A DNA stretch of 48,364 nt from Thalassotalea sp. (lineage in GTDB: Bacteria > Pseudomonadota > Gammaproteobacteria > Enterobacterales > Alteromonadaceae), in NCBI GenBank assembly GCA_022448425.1, contig JAKVCY010000053.1:1-48364 (forward strand), read 5' to 3'. The notes under the pieces were generated by a model. The model had not been told where the DNA came from. It saw only the letters and a list, made by a program, of their open reading frames with translations, and ran no database searches. Below are positions 18,086 through 26,301 of this stretch, one piece after another (the stretch's first letter is position 1; each line of letters starts with the position of its first letter). Made by a program: the position numbers and the translations under genes.

Positions 18086-19921
18086 CTAATTGTCATGTAA
18101 GGCATCATAAATAGTTTGTGCGAGCGCTGTACTAATGCCAGGGACTTTTTCCAGCGCTTTAACATCGGCGCTCTTAACCTCTTGCAATCCACCTAAATAT
18201 TTCAATAACGCTTGGCGTTTTTTTGCACCAATACCAGGGATTGATTCTAACGTTGACGTTTTTGCATGTTTTTGGCGCTTAGCGCGATGACCGCTAATCG
18301 CAAAACGGTGAGACTCATCACGAATATGTTGCACCAAATGTAAAGCAGGCGAATTTCCGGGTAATGAAATAAGTTGATGACTGCCGGCAAGTATCAAGGT
18401 TTCTAGGCCAGGTTTACGTGACTCCCCTTTTGCAACCCCCACTAACAATGGTGTTTTATTTAGATCTAGCTGCTGAAAGAACTCTTCAGCTTTGGCTAGC
18501 TGCCCTTTACCACCATCGATAAAAACTATATCCGGCATTTTGTCATCATCAGTGGCTTTGCCGTAACGTTTGTTTAGAGCAAACGCCATAGCAGCGTAAT
18601 CATCACCCGGCGTTATACCAACTACGTTATAGCGACGATAATCACTTTTCAAAGGTCCTTCTGTATTAAATACAACGCAAGAAGCAACGGTCTGCTGGCC
18701 CATCGTATGACTGATATCAAAACACTCAAGGCGAGAAATTTCACTATCGAGTTCAAACACTTCGTTAAGCTGCTCAAAGCGTTTCTTCATCGACTCTTTT
18801 TCACTATTTTTAGTGATTAACGCCTGTTCAGCATTGGTGCCTGCAAGTTTTAAGTATTGCTTGCGCTCTTGTCGTACATTTGAAGATATTTTGATCTCGT
18901 ATTCAGATTGAGCAGAAAGTAACTGCCCTAGTTCTTGCGCATTTTCAATTGCCTGACTAATTACGATCTCTTTCGGTATGGCCCCTTGAAATGCTTCGTT
19001 AACTAGATAGTGTTGACCAATAAATGCAGATAGGATTTCTTCGTCAGTATCTTCCGCCATGATTGACGGGAAGTAACTTTTACTTCCTAGTATTTTATGG
19101 TCACGCACGAATAGTACATGAATACAGGCTTGCGATTTGTTGCGATACAAGCCTATAACATCCATCTCAGCAGCCACGCCACTAACAAATTGCTGCTGTT
19201 GCACTTTGCGCAGTGTAACGATTTGATCGCGATAGCGAGCTGCGTTCTCAAACGCTAACTCTTCACTTGCTTTCTCCATTTGTTTAACAAGTAAATCGAT
19301 AACTTCTGAGCTTTTGCCACGGAGAAACAGTTTTGCCATGTTAACTTGGCTTTGATAATCCTCATCACTGACTTTACCTACACAAGGTGCAGAACATCGT
19401 CCCAACTGATATTGCAAACACGGACGCGTTCTCGCGCGATAATAACTGTCTTCACACTGACGAATCGGAAATAGCTTTTGCATCAGTCGCAACGATTCCC
19501 ATACCGCACCTGCGCTAGGAAATGGACCAAAGTACTCACCCTTTTGTCTTTTTATTCCTCGGTGAATACCGAGTTTTGGGTGTTGATGAGCAGTGATTAG
19601 AATGTATGGGTAAGACTTATCGTCCCTAAGCAAAATATTGTACTTAGGTTGATATTTCTTGATGTAGTTATTTTCGAGAATTAACGCCTCACCTTCAGTG
19701 TGCGTAATAGTCACATCTATGGTGAGAATTTGCCTAACTAACGCTTTAGTTTTAACGCTACTAACGTCCTTACGGAAGTAACTGGAGAGGCGATTTTTAA
19801 GATTTTTTGCTTTACCGACATAGATAACCTCTTGCGCTTGGTTATACATGCGATATACACCAGCCTTGTCCGTGACGGTTTTTAAGAAAGACTGGTGATC
19901 GAAATTGATGGTGTCAGACAA
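18086..19921 (-). CDS. uvrC: Excinuclease ABC subunit C
   Basis: A 611-aa nuclease of nucleotide excision repair that cuts on both sides of the lesion in the UvrB-DNA complex. It has the GIY-YIG domain at residues 15-95 ([26 protein letters not shown]), the cysteine cluster C157/C168/C176/C180 region ([17 protein letters not shown]), a UVR motif (about 203-238), the RNase H-like 3' nuclease ([16 protein letters not shown]) and C-terminal helix-hairpin-helix motifs ([21 protein letters not shown]). Length matches E. coli (610). It lies 83 bp after uvrY. Confidence 0.98.
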   Translation of the reverse strand: MSDTINFDHQSFLKTVTDKAGVYRMYNQAQEVIYVGKAKNLKNRLSSYFRKDVSSVKTKALVRQILTIDVTITHTEGEALILENNYIKKYQPKYNILLRDDKSYPYILITAHQHPKLGIHRGIKRQKGEYFGPFPSAGAVWESLRLMQKLFPIRQCEDSYYRARTRPCLQYQLGRCSAPCVGKVSDEDYQSQVNMAKLFLRGKSSEVIDLLVKQMEKASEELAFENAARYRDQIVTLRKVQQQQFVSGVAAEMDVIGLYRNKSQACIHVLFVRDHKILGSKSYFPSIMAEDTDEEILSAFIGQHYLVNEAFQGAIPKEIVISQAIENAQELGQLLSAQSEYEIKISSNVRQERKQYLKLAGTNAEQALITKNSEKESMKKRFEQLNEVFELDSEISRLECFDISHTMGQQTVASCVVFNTEGPLKSDYRRYNVVGITPGDDYAAMAFALNKRYGKATDDDKMPDIVFIDGGKGQLAKAEEFFQQLDLNKTPLLVGVAKGESRKPGLETLILAGSHQLISLPGNSPALHLVQHIRDESHRFAISGHRAKRQKHAKTSTLESIPGIGAKKRQALLKYLGGLQEVKSADVKALEKVPGISTALAQTIYDALHDN

Positions 19922-20004
19922 GGTATCTTTGTCCAGAGTAAGCGATTCAGAATAAAAGGTTTAACGTAAGCTTTAGTTCGAAAGCCCGCAATGTGCAGGC
20001 TAGA

Positions 20005-20649
20005 CTATAGTTTCTCAGTTTTGAGCATACCATATCGAATGGCTAAGTGAGTAAGCTCTACATCGTTGCTCACTTTCAGTTTATCGAACATACGGTAGCG
20101 ATAGCTGTTTATCGTTTTGGTGCTCAGCGTCAGCTGCTCAGAGATATCTGGAACTTTCTCACCACGCGTAATCATCCACATTATTTGCAATTCACGCTCA
20201 GATAAACTGTTAAATGGATTCTCTTCTACCGACTTAAATTGGTTTAGTGCCATTTGCTGAGCAATTTCAGGCGTAATATAACGTTGACCACTATTCACTG
20301 CTCGAATAGCGTTCACCATCTCATCAGGCCCTGCGCCTTTGGTTAAATAGCCAGCTGCACCGATTTGCATAACCTTTGTAGGAAATGGATCTTCACTGTG
20401 TACCGTCAGCACAATCACTTTGACATCTGGCGCGTAGCGGATAATCTTTTTAGTAGCCTCTAAACCGCCAATACCAGGCATGTTCATGTCCATCAGTACG
20501 ACATCGGGCTCATCTTTACGGCAAAACTGTACAGCGTCTTCACCTGTTTCTGTTTCGCCTACAACTTTGATGCCTTTAACTTCATCTAAAATCTTACGAA
20601 TCCCTGTGCGAACAAGTTCGTGGTCATCAACTAAAAGCACGTTAATCAA
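20005..20649 (-). CDS. uvrY: GacA/UvrY response regulator
   Basis: A 214-aa NarL/FixJ-type regulator with receiver domain D8/D9, phospho-acceptor D54 (VLMDMNMPG) and a LuxR-type helix-turn-helix at about 147-205 (LSERELQIMWMITRGEKVPDIS; LSTKTINSYRYRMFDKL). The location upstream of uvrC identifies it as UvrY/GacA, partner of BarA/GacS, which activates Csr-type small RNAs. The kinase gene is not in the window. Confidence 0.95.
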   Translation of the reverse strand: MINVLLVDDHELVRTGIRKILDEVKGIKVVGETETGEDAVQFCRKDEPDVVLMDMNMPGIGGLEATKKIIRYAPDVKVIVLTVHSEDPFPTKVMQIGAAGYLTKGAGPDEMVNAIRAVNSGQRYITPEIAQQMALNQFKSVEENPFNSLSERELQIMWMITRGEKVPDISEQLTLSTKTINSYRYRMFDKLKVSNDVELTHLAIRYGMLKTEKL

Positions 20650-20771
20650 AATGTTTTACCTTATTATCTTTTTAATATCTTCAGGAGCTAATTTGAGCTC
20701 AGACATTTATCAAAGAATATAGCGAATTTCACAGCAACACAATGAATTCCGCACTAATATAAAGATAATCC

Positions 20772-21011
20772 TTACATTCCGTTTTTATTTAACCAATTGT
20801 TAAGCAAGCTTATTTGACCATTTTTATATGCTGCGTATGTTAAACGTACAGCATTACTCATAATAACGGAGTCAGACCACTTTGTTTGCTCTGCAATGAG
20901 TTCATAGCATTCAAGTGCTTCTTGCGACAAGTAACCTCGTATTTCTTTTTTGCCTTTACCCTTTTGGCGCTCGCGGTATCTACGTTGTTTTTCTGCATTT
21001 GTTAGTGCCAT
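20772..21011 (-). CDS. Small basic protein with AEKQRRYRERQ motif
   Basis: A 79-aa protein beginning MALTNAEKQRRYRERQKGK, a basic N-terminus seen in small bacterial and phage-encoded proteins of unknown role, followed by EIRGYLSQEALECYELIAEQ and a helical C-terminal half. The layout (basic strand, then two helices) would suit a ribbon-helix-helix-like DNA binder, but I cannot show it. A GGACAG ribosome-binding site precedes the ATG. It is divergent from fabA across a 177-bp gap. Confidence 0.7.
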   Translation of the reverse strand: MALTNAEKQRRYRERQKGKGKKEIRGYLSQEALECYELIAEQTKWSDSVIMSNAVRLTYAAYKNGQISLLNNWLNKNGM

Positions 21012-21115
21012 TTAACTGTCCTATTATAATTAAGCTGTAGCATTTAATAGCACAAATAGTAGCGCATTTTGGTAACGCATAACCAGCTCTGCAGCAAATA
21101 AATAACTGTTCAGAG

Positions 21116-21144
21116 TTGTTTAGCGCACACGTGTTCGCTAAAGT
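21116..21144 (+). promoter_or_regulatory. fabA promoter with FabR-like box
   Basis: A -35-like TTGTTT (21116-21121) and -10-like TAAAGT (21139-21144) have a 17-base spacer. The spacer is filled by a near-perfect palindrome at 21121-21140, TAGCGCACACGTGTTCGCTA. This resembles the enteric FabR consensus AGCGTACANNTGTACGCT, which also overlaps fabA and fabB promoters. Repression by a FabR-type TetR protein in response to unsaturated acyl chains is the inference. Confidence 0.7.
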
Positions 21145-21188
21145 AGCTGCTTTAAAAATTTCAAACCAATAAAACAAAAGAACAATTT

Positions 21189-21704
21189 ATGACACAGAAG
21201 AATGCGTACACCAAAGAAGACTTAGTTCTAGCAGGCACAACAGACTTTTTCGGTGAAGGTAACAGCAAGTTACCATCAGACAACATGTTAATGATGGATC
21301 GCATTAATTTAATCACTGAAGAAGGTGGTGAATTTGGCAAAGGGGAAATTATTGCTGAACTCGATATCAACCCAGATCTTTGGTTCTTTGATTGTCACTT
21401 TAAAGGTGACCCAGTAATGCCAGGTTGTTTAGGCTTAGATGCCATGTGGCAATTAGTGGGCTTCTACCTAGCTTGGGCTGGCGGCCCGGGACGTGGTCGT
21501 GCGCTAGGTGTAGGTGAAGTTAAATTCACTGGACAGATCTTACCTACGGCGAAAAAAGTTACGTACAACATTCAATTAAAGCGTGTAATCAAAAGAAAGC
21601 TGTTTATGGGCATTGCAGACGGTACAGTGTCAGTAGATGGTAAAGTGATCTACACAGCAACTGACCTTAAAGTGGGCTTGTTCGCTGATACATCTAGCTT
21701 CTAA
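21189..21704 (+). CDS. fabA: 3-hydroxydecanoyl-ACP dehydratase/isomerase
   Basis: A 171-aa hot-dog-fold enzyme, the branch point of anaerobic-type unsaturated fatty acid synthesis: it dehydrates (R)-3-hydroxydecanoyl-ACP and isomerises trans-2- to cis-3-decenoyl-ACP. Catalytic H70 ([16 protein letters not shown]) and D84 (LGLDAMWQL) are at the same positions as in E. coli (172 aa). Further conserved blocks are [14 protein letters not shown] and DLKVGLF. It is convergent with rmf, as in enterics. Confidence 0.98.
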   Translation: MTQKNAYTKEDLVLAGTTDFFGEGNSKLPSDNMLMMDRINLITEEGGEFGKGEIIAELDINPDLWFFDCHFKGDPVMPGCLGLDAMWQLVGFYLAWAGGPGRGRALGVGEVKFTGQILPTAKKVTYNIQLKRVIKRKLFMGIADGTVSVDGKVIYTATDLKVGLFADTSSF

Positions 21705-21728
21705 TTTGCTGATTGTATTAATGAGGAA

Positions 21729-21757
21729 AGCAAGGCATTGTCAAAATGTGCCTTGCT
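21729..21757. terminator. Hairpin between fabA and rmf
   Basis: AGCAAGGCA (21729-21737) pairs perfectly with TGCCTTGCT (21749-21757) around an 11-nt loop in the gap between two convergent genes. The T-tract is weak on both strands, so it is only a probable bidirectional terminator. Confidence 0.5.
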
Positions 21758-21881
21758 AACTCTGATGGCATTATGAATGTCATTTACTGCTCAACTAAGT
21801 AAATGTTTAGTAAGTATATTTTTAATCTGTATTTAGTTAATAAATAAGTTATTTATAATCTTAGTTTTCTTAGTGGATTAG

Positions 21882-22058
21882 CTATTTAAATAGTCCTGAC
21901 TGCTTATCTGACATAGCCTCTCTCCAACCACCTAACCATTCAGATTTTTCAGCCGTATTTTGGTACGGACATATCTCTTTAGAACGACCACTGACACCAG
22001 CTTGGTAACCTTTTGCGTATGCTCTGTCTTGACGATCGCGTTTTTGTCTCTTCATCAT
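21882..22058 (-). CDS. rmf: Ribosome modulation factor
   Basis: A 58-aa basic protein, MMKRQKRDRQDRAYAKGYQ then GVSGRSKEICPYQ and WLGGWREAMSD, closely matching E. coli RMF (55 aa). RMF dimerises 70S ribosomes into inactive 100S particles in stationary phase. I start at the ATG ending at 22058 because AAGGAG lies 9 bases before it; the next codon is also ATG. A longer frame upstream to 22097 has no comparable ribosome-binding site. The fabA-rmf neighbourhood is conserved in gammaproteobacteria. Confidence 0.95.
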   Translation of the reverse strand: MMKRQKRDRQDRAYAKGYQAGVSGRSKEICPYQNTAEKSEWLGGWREAMSDKQSGLFK

Positions 22059-22188
22059 AAATGCGTTCTCCTTAGCTATTTTACTCTTTATACGCATTAT
22101 TAACGAATAGGCTAGGAAACTGGGTTTTTCAATACGATGATCGGCCTAGAAAATTAAGGTCTTGTTTTGAAGATTAAAAAAGTTGAAA

Positions 22189-22214
22189 AAAAAAGCGCCA
22201 TAAGGCGCTTTTTT
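22189..22214 (-). terminator. Rho-independent terminator
   Basis: GCGCC-ATAA-GGCGC is flanked by A-runs on one side and T-runs on the other (AAAAAAGCGCC at 22189-22199, GGCGCTTTTTT at 22204-22214). It lies 14 bases after the DUF3466 gene stop and should end that transcript; it may also stop transcription towards that gene. Confidence 0.85.
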
Positions 22215-22227
22215 CAAGGAATAAAGA

Positions 22228-23973
22228 TTATTTAACCCAACGGCGTAAGCCAAAAGTTAACATCAAACCTAGTAAGCCAAATCCAAAACCTGCGCCTTGA
22301 CGTTCGATTACATCTTCAACTTGAGAACAGTCTTCTACTTCACCACCAGTTGGTACAAGTGTAACTGCACGAACCACATCTTCAGTTAACTGATTACCTT
22401 CGTCGTCATACATCAACTCACCTTTTGCATCGCGACGAGGCGCTTTAACAATAGCTGTAGCAGAGATTTCATTGTTATCGTTGATATCACGAGCTTCAAT
22501 AATGCTATATGGCGAATTACACTCTGTTAAATCATTAATGTTCGTAAAGTTGTCGTTGTGTAGATCGTATAAGAAACCGTTAGTACGGCGTGTTGTCGAA
22601 CCGCTTTGCGTTTCAATTTCACCTTCACCTACTATAAAGCCAGATTCGTTAATCGCACGTGCTGTACTTGATGAACCTTCAAAATAGTCGTTAGGGAATA
22701 CCATTTGCATTTCATCGGCCGGCACGCTGGTATCAACATAATAGAACTTAGTACGCAAGTTACCGTTAATAAAAGTATTAACATGCCCTACTGCAATACC
22801 ACTGTTGTTGATGTCATATGCACGTGAATCGAAGTGTTCAGCATGATCTTCAGTGAAACTAATTACTTCACCATCTTTGTAAACAACCGCATATAGGCTA
22901 CGCGCTTCATTTTGACTAGGCTCTGTCTCAGTTTCATCAATCCAACCGTGAGAGAATCCAACAACAACACCGTCTTCATTTACCGCTTGAGCGTAACTAC
23001 GATAAACACGTTCATCTTCAGAATTTGGCGTTACAAGTAAACCAAGAGAATTGCCTTCTACAACGTTAGCGTTTTCATCAAGCGTCCAAACGTATGCATT
23101 CAAGTGATAAAAGTCTGTCGCAGAAACAAACGACTGCACACATGCATCGTATGGAGTATCGTCAAGAATATCCTGGTCTGCACAACCACCGTCTGTTTCT
23201 TCAATGCTCTCAACTACGTTAACATTAGTCGCAACACTGGCATAACCGACCGCGGTAAAGCCTTCAATATCTAAAATAGCTGACTCACCATTGTAGAATG
23301 ATGTATCTGGCGCCGTTATTGTCTTAATGGTCGCACCTTGGTCATTAGTAATAAAGGCACGTGTATTGAAGTCACGCAGCCAGAATGTCACGTCTTCATC
23401 ATCACTATTTGTAAAGTCGACAGGCAAGTATGGCGCTGAACCATTTCCGTAGACCCAACCATTATCTGTAATACCATTAACAAAATCAGTTGTAGACCGG
23501 GTTAGTGTTGATGTGTTGTCAAATGGTACGTCGAAAATAGTGATTTCTTGTGAGTCACCACCTTGGTTCAATAGCACAACAGTATCGTTGATTTTCTGGT
23601 AGTTGAAGCTACTAATACTTTTTAAATAACGAATTACCCAAGCAAAGTCATTTGCATTCGGGTCACCTTCTCTAAGTGAAGTTTCATCTTCGATATCATT
23701 AAGATCTAATACAATCTCGTGGCTGCGCTCAGCAAGGCTGACAATTGCATCGTAATCATCTTCATCAAGATATTGGAACAGGACAGGAATATTGTAGTTC
23801 TCAGTACCAGAAAGTACTGATTCACCATTATTATTTTCTTGTTGTGCGTATGTGTATTTAAGTGAGCTTACTTCACCACGGTCAATAACTTCATAGCTGG
23901 CAGCATGAACAGCCGATACAGCTAATGCACTGGTAATCCCCATTGCTACCAGAGACTTCACAATATTTTTCAT
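22228..23973 (-). CDS. DUF3466 family exported protein with C-terminal sorting-like tail
   Basis: A 581-aa secreted protein. The signal peptide ends near AVSAVHAAS. The body contains several repeats built around phrases such as AVNEDGVVVGFS, DINNSGIAVGHV and AINESGFIVGEG, typical of the DUF3466 and HAF-repeat style. The last 20 residues are a hydrophobic segment and a basic end (GFGFGLLGLMLTFGLRRWVK), which looks like a GlyGly-CTERM-type sorting signal cleaved by rhombosortase. The neighbour uup is the usual partner in related genomes. The function is unknown. The acidic, Asn-rich composition fits a surface protein. Confidence 0.8.
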   Translation of the reverse strand: MKNIVKSLVAMGITSALAVSAVHAASYEVIDRGEVSSLKYTYAQQENNNGESVLSGTENYNIPVLFQYLDEDDYDAIVSLAERSHEIVLDLNDIEDETSLREGDPNANDFAWVIRYLKSISSFNYQKINDTVVLLNQGGDSQEITIFDVPFDNTSTLTRSTTDFVNGITDNGWVYGNGSAPYLPVDFTNSDDEDVTFWLRDFNTRAFITNDQGATIKTITAPDTSFYNGESAILDIEGFTAVGYASVATNVNVVESIEETDGGCADQDILDDTPYDACVQSFVSATDFYHLNAYVWTLDENANVVEGNSLGLLVTPNSEDERVYRSYAQAVNEDGVVVGFSHGWIDETETEPSQNEARSLYAVVYKDGEVISFTEDHAEHFDSRAYDINNSGIAVGHVNTFINGNLRTKFYYVDTSVPADEMQMVFPNDYFEGSSSTARAINESGFIVGEGEIETQSGSTTRRTNGFLYDLHNDNFTNINDLTECNSPYSIIEARDINDNNEISATAIVKAPRRDAKGELMYDDEGNQLTEDVVRAVTLVPTGGEVEDCSQVEDVIERQGAGFGFGLLGLMLTFGLRRWVK

Positions 23974-23993
23974 CTAACTACTAATCTCACTTA

Positions 23994-25913
23994 TTATTTT
24001 GCATCTAACTCTTGCCACCTATCATACGCGGCTTCGAGCTTTGACTCACTTTCCTGAAGCTGGTTCAATATTTTCTGCGTGCTTTCGGAGTCTTGAGTAA
24101 AAAAGTCAGGTTGGTTCACCTGTTCTTGCAATGAGCCAATCAACGACTCCAGATTATCTATTTCATCTGGCAAAGCTTCAAGCTCTCTTGCTTCTTTATA
24201 TGATAATTTTTTCTTTTTAGGTGGATTTTCTTTACTTTTATTCGATTTTTCAGCCGCTTGTTCAGATTTTTGCTCCGCCTTTAATGCTTGCTCATGACGT
24301 TTAACAATCGATTCTTTGTACTCAAGGTATTGATCGACATCATCGTACCCACCAACGATTTGCTCAATGCGGCCACTACCATCAAAGTACAAACAGCTAT
24401 TTACACAGTTGTTAACAAAGTCACGGTCGTGGCTAACAAGTACCACAGTACCTTGATAGTTCGCAACAACCTCTTCAAGCAGCTCAAGAGTTTCGATATC
24501 AAGATCGTTTGTTGGTTCATCCAGAATGAGTAAATTACTTGGGCGTAAGAAGAGTCGTGCTAGCAATAGACGATTTTTCTCACCACCGGAAAGTGCTCTT
24601 ACTGGCGTTCTTGCTCGCTTAGGACTGAATAAAAAGTCTTGTAAGTAGCCCAGAACGTGGCGTGTTCTGCCATTTAACGTCACTTCTTGTTTGCCATCGG
24701 CTACGGTGTCTTGAACTGTTTTATTTGGGTCTAACTGCTCTCTATGCTGGTCAAAATAAGCAATATCTAGGTTAACGCCAATGCGAACTTTGCCACTCGA
24801 CGGTTGAAGCTGCTCCATCAGCAATTTGATAAGGGTCGATTTACCTGTACCGTTTGCACCAATCAATGCAATACGGTCGCCACGCATAACGAGCAAGTTT
24901 AAGTTGCGAATAACGTGTTTTTCATCAAATGATACCGACAAGTCTGTCGATTCAAACACTAACTTACCTGAACGTTCGCCACTTGAAATTTCAATGTCGC
25001 CTTGAGATTTTAATTCACGGCGTTGTTTACGCTCTACACGCAATTTTTCCAACGCTCTTACGCGCCCTTCGTTACGCGTACGACGTGCTTTAATACCTTG
25101 GCGAATCCAAACTTCTTCTTCAGCTAGCTTCTTATCAAACAATGCATTTTGCTGAGCTTCTACCTGAAGGTCATGCTGTTTCTGGTCAACATAAACATCG
25201 TAGTCACCCGGGTATGAGGTCAGTTGCCCACGATCAAGGTCGACAATTCGCGTCGCTAACTTACGGATGAATGCCCTATCGTGACTAATAAATACGATTG
25301 TGCCAGAGAAATTCTTCAAAAACGCTTCTAACCACAAGACACTTTTAATATCTAAATGGTTAGTTGGCTCATCGAGCAACAACACATCAGGGTTTGTAAC
25401 TAACGCTTTTGCTAATGCCAATTTTCTTAGCCAGCCACCTGATAGCTGGTCAACTTGGGTATCAGGGTCCAGTGATAACGTAGTTAATACTTGATCAATT
25501 CGTTGCTCATCTTGCCATGCATTGGCTTGTTCAAGCGCTTGCTGAATATTGGCAAGTTCTGTCAGGTGCTTCTCACTTGCGTCCTCAGATACCTTTTTCA
25601 CTAACTGGTGATACTTTTGAATAAGCTCTGCGTTAGCTCTTAAGCCTTCAGACACATAGTTAAATACCGACAGTTGACAGGTTTCTGGAGGATCTTGCTC
25701 CAACATTGCAATGCGAATGTCATTTGAATAAACAAGCTGTCCGTCGTCTAATTGACGTAGGCCGCTGATTACTTTTAATAAAGACGATTTACCGGCACCA
25801 TTACGCCCGACTAAACAAACACGCTCGCCAGTATTAATGCGTAAATCGGCATTATCTAAAATTTTGTCGTCACCATATGCAAGCTCTGCATTGGTTATTC
25901 TTATCAATTCCAT
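23994..25913 (-). CDS. uup: ABC-F ATPase Uup
   Basis: A 639-aa duplicated ATPase without membrane segments. The first cassette has Walker A GRNGAGKSS (36-44), signature LSGGWLRKLALAKAL and Walker B VLLLDEPTNHLD. The second has GANGTGKST, LSGGEKNRLLLARLF and LLILDEPTNDLD. The C-terminal region (about 535-639) is a highly charged coiled coil, the DNA-binding domain of Uup. ABC-F proteins act on ribosomes; Uup also lowers precise transposon excision. It is 20 bp upstream of the DUF3466 gene. Confidence 0.95.
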   Translation of the reverse strand: MELIRITNAELAYGDDKILDNADLRINTGERVCLVGRNGAGKSSLLKVISGLRQLDDGQLVYSNDIRIAMLEQDPPETCQLSVFNYVSEGLRANAELIQKYHQLVKKVSEDASEKHLTELANIQQALEQANAWQDEQRIDQVLTTLSLDPDTQVDQLSGGWLRKLALAKALVTNPDVLLLDEPTNHLDIKSVLWLEAFLKNFSGTIVFISHDRAFIRKLATRIVDLDRGQLTSYPGDYDVYVDQKQHDLQVEAQQNALFDKKLAEEEVWIRQGIKARRTRNEGRVRALEKLRVERKQRRELKSQGDIEISSGERSGKLVFESTDLSVSFDEKHVIRNLNLLVMRGDRIALIGANGTGKSTLIKLLMEQLQPSSGKVRIGVNLDIAYFDQHREQLDPNKTVQDTVADGKQEVTLNGRTRHVLGYLQDFLFSPKRARTPVRALSGGEKNRLLLARLFLRPSNLLILDEPTNDLDIETLELLEEVVANYQGTVVLVSHDRDFVNNCVNSCLYFDGSGRIEQIVGGYDDVDQYLEYKESIVKRHEQALKAEQKSEQAAEKSNKSKENPPKKKKLSYKEARELEALPDEIDNLESLIGSLQEQVNQPDFFTQDSESTQKILNQLQESESKLEAAYDRWQELDAK

Positions 25914-25991
25914 ACTAATTTAATCTTTTTCTTAACTATCTTTAGGCTGTTTGCTGGCAATGACTTGATTGCGTCCTGATTGAATTGTGGC

Positions 25992-26246
25992 TCAATTCGT
26001 TCCTGCCGAGTCAGAAACGAAAGCTATCAATGCTTCCATATCAAATGGCCAAAACAGCTCTTTGCCGTCAACATCTCGCTGCATAACAGGTATATGCTGA
26101 CCATATTGTTCAACAAGATCTTCCTCATCAACAATATCGACCAACGTAAGTAAGATAGGCATTCGTAATTGCTGACAAAGTGCCAGCGCATCTTCACAAA
26201 GATGGCAACCATCGCTACCGTATAGAATAAAACCGTTTTCCATCAT
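25992..26246 (-). CDS. Glutaredoxin-like (DUF836) protein
   Basis: An 84-aa thioredoxin-fold protein with a redox motif GCHLCEDA (CxxC) near residue 14 and the cis-Pro region IPVMQRDVDGKELFWPF, matching the short glutaredoxin-like family often found between rlmKL and uup. Probably a cytoplasmic thiol-disulfide oxidoreductase; its partner is unknown. It lies 55 bp after rlmKL. Confidence 0.88.
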   Translation of the reverse strand: MMENGFILYGSDGCHLCEDALALCQQLRMPILLTLVDIVDEEDLVEQYGQHIPVMQRDVDGKELFWPFDMEALIAFVSDSAGTN

Positions 26247-26301
26247 ATGCGCTCACAAGCCCTTTTCTTTATGGCAAATGTTAATTGATACTGGCAACGT
26301 A

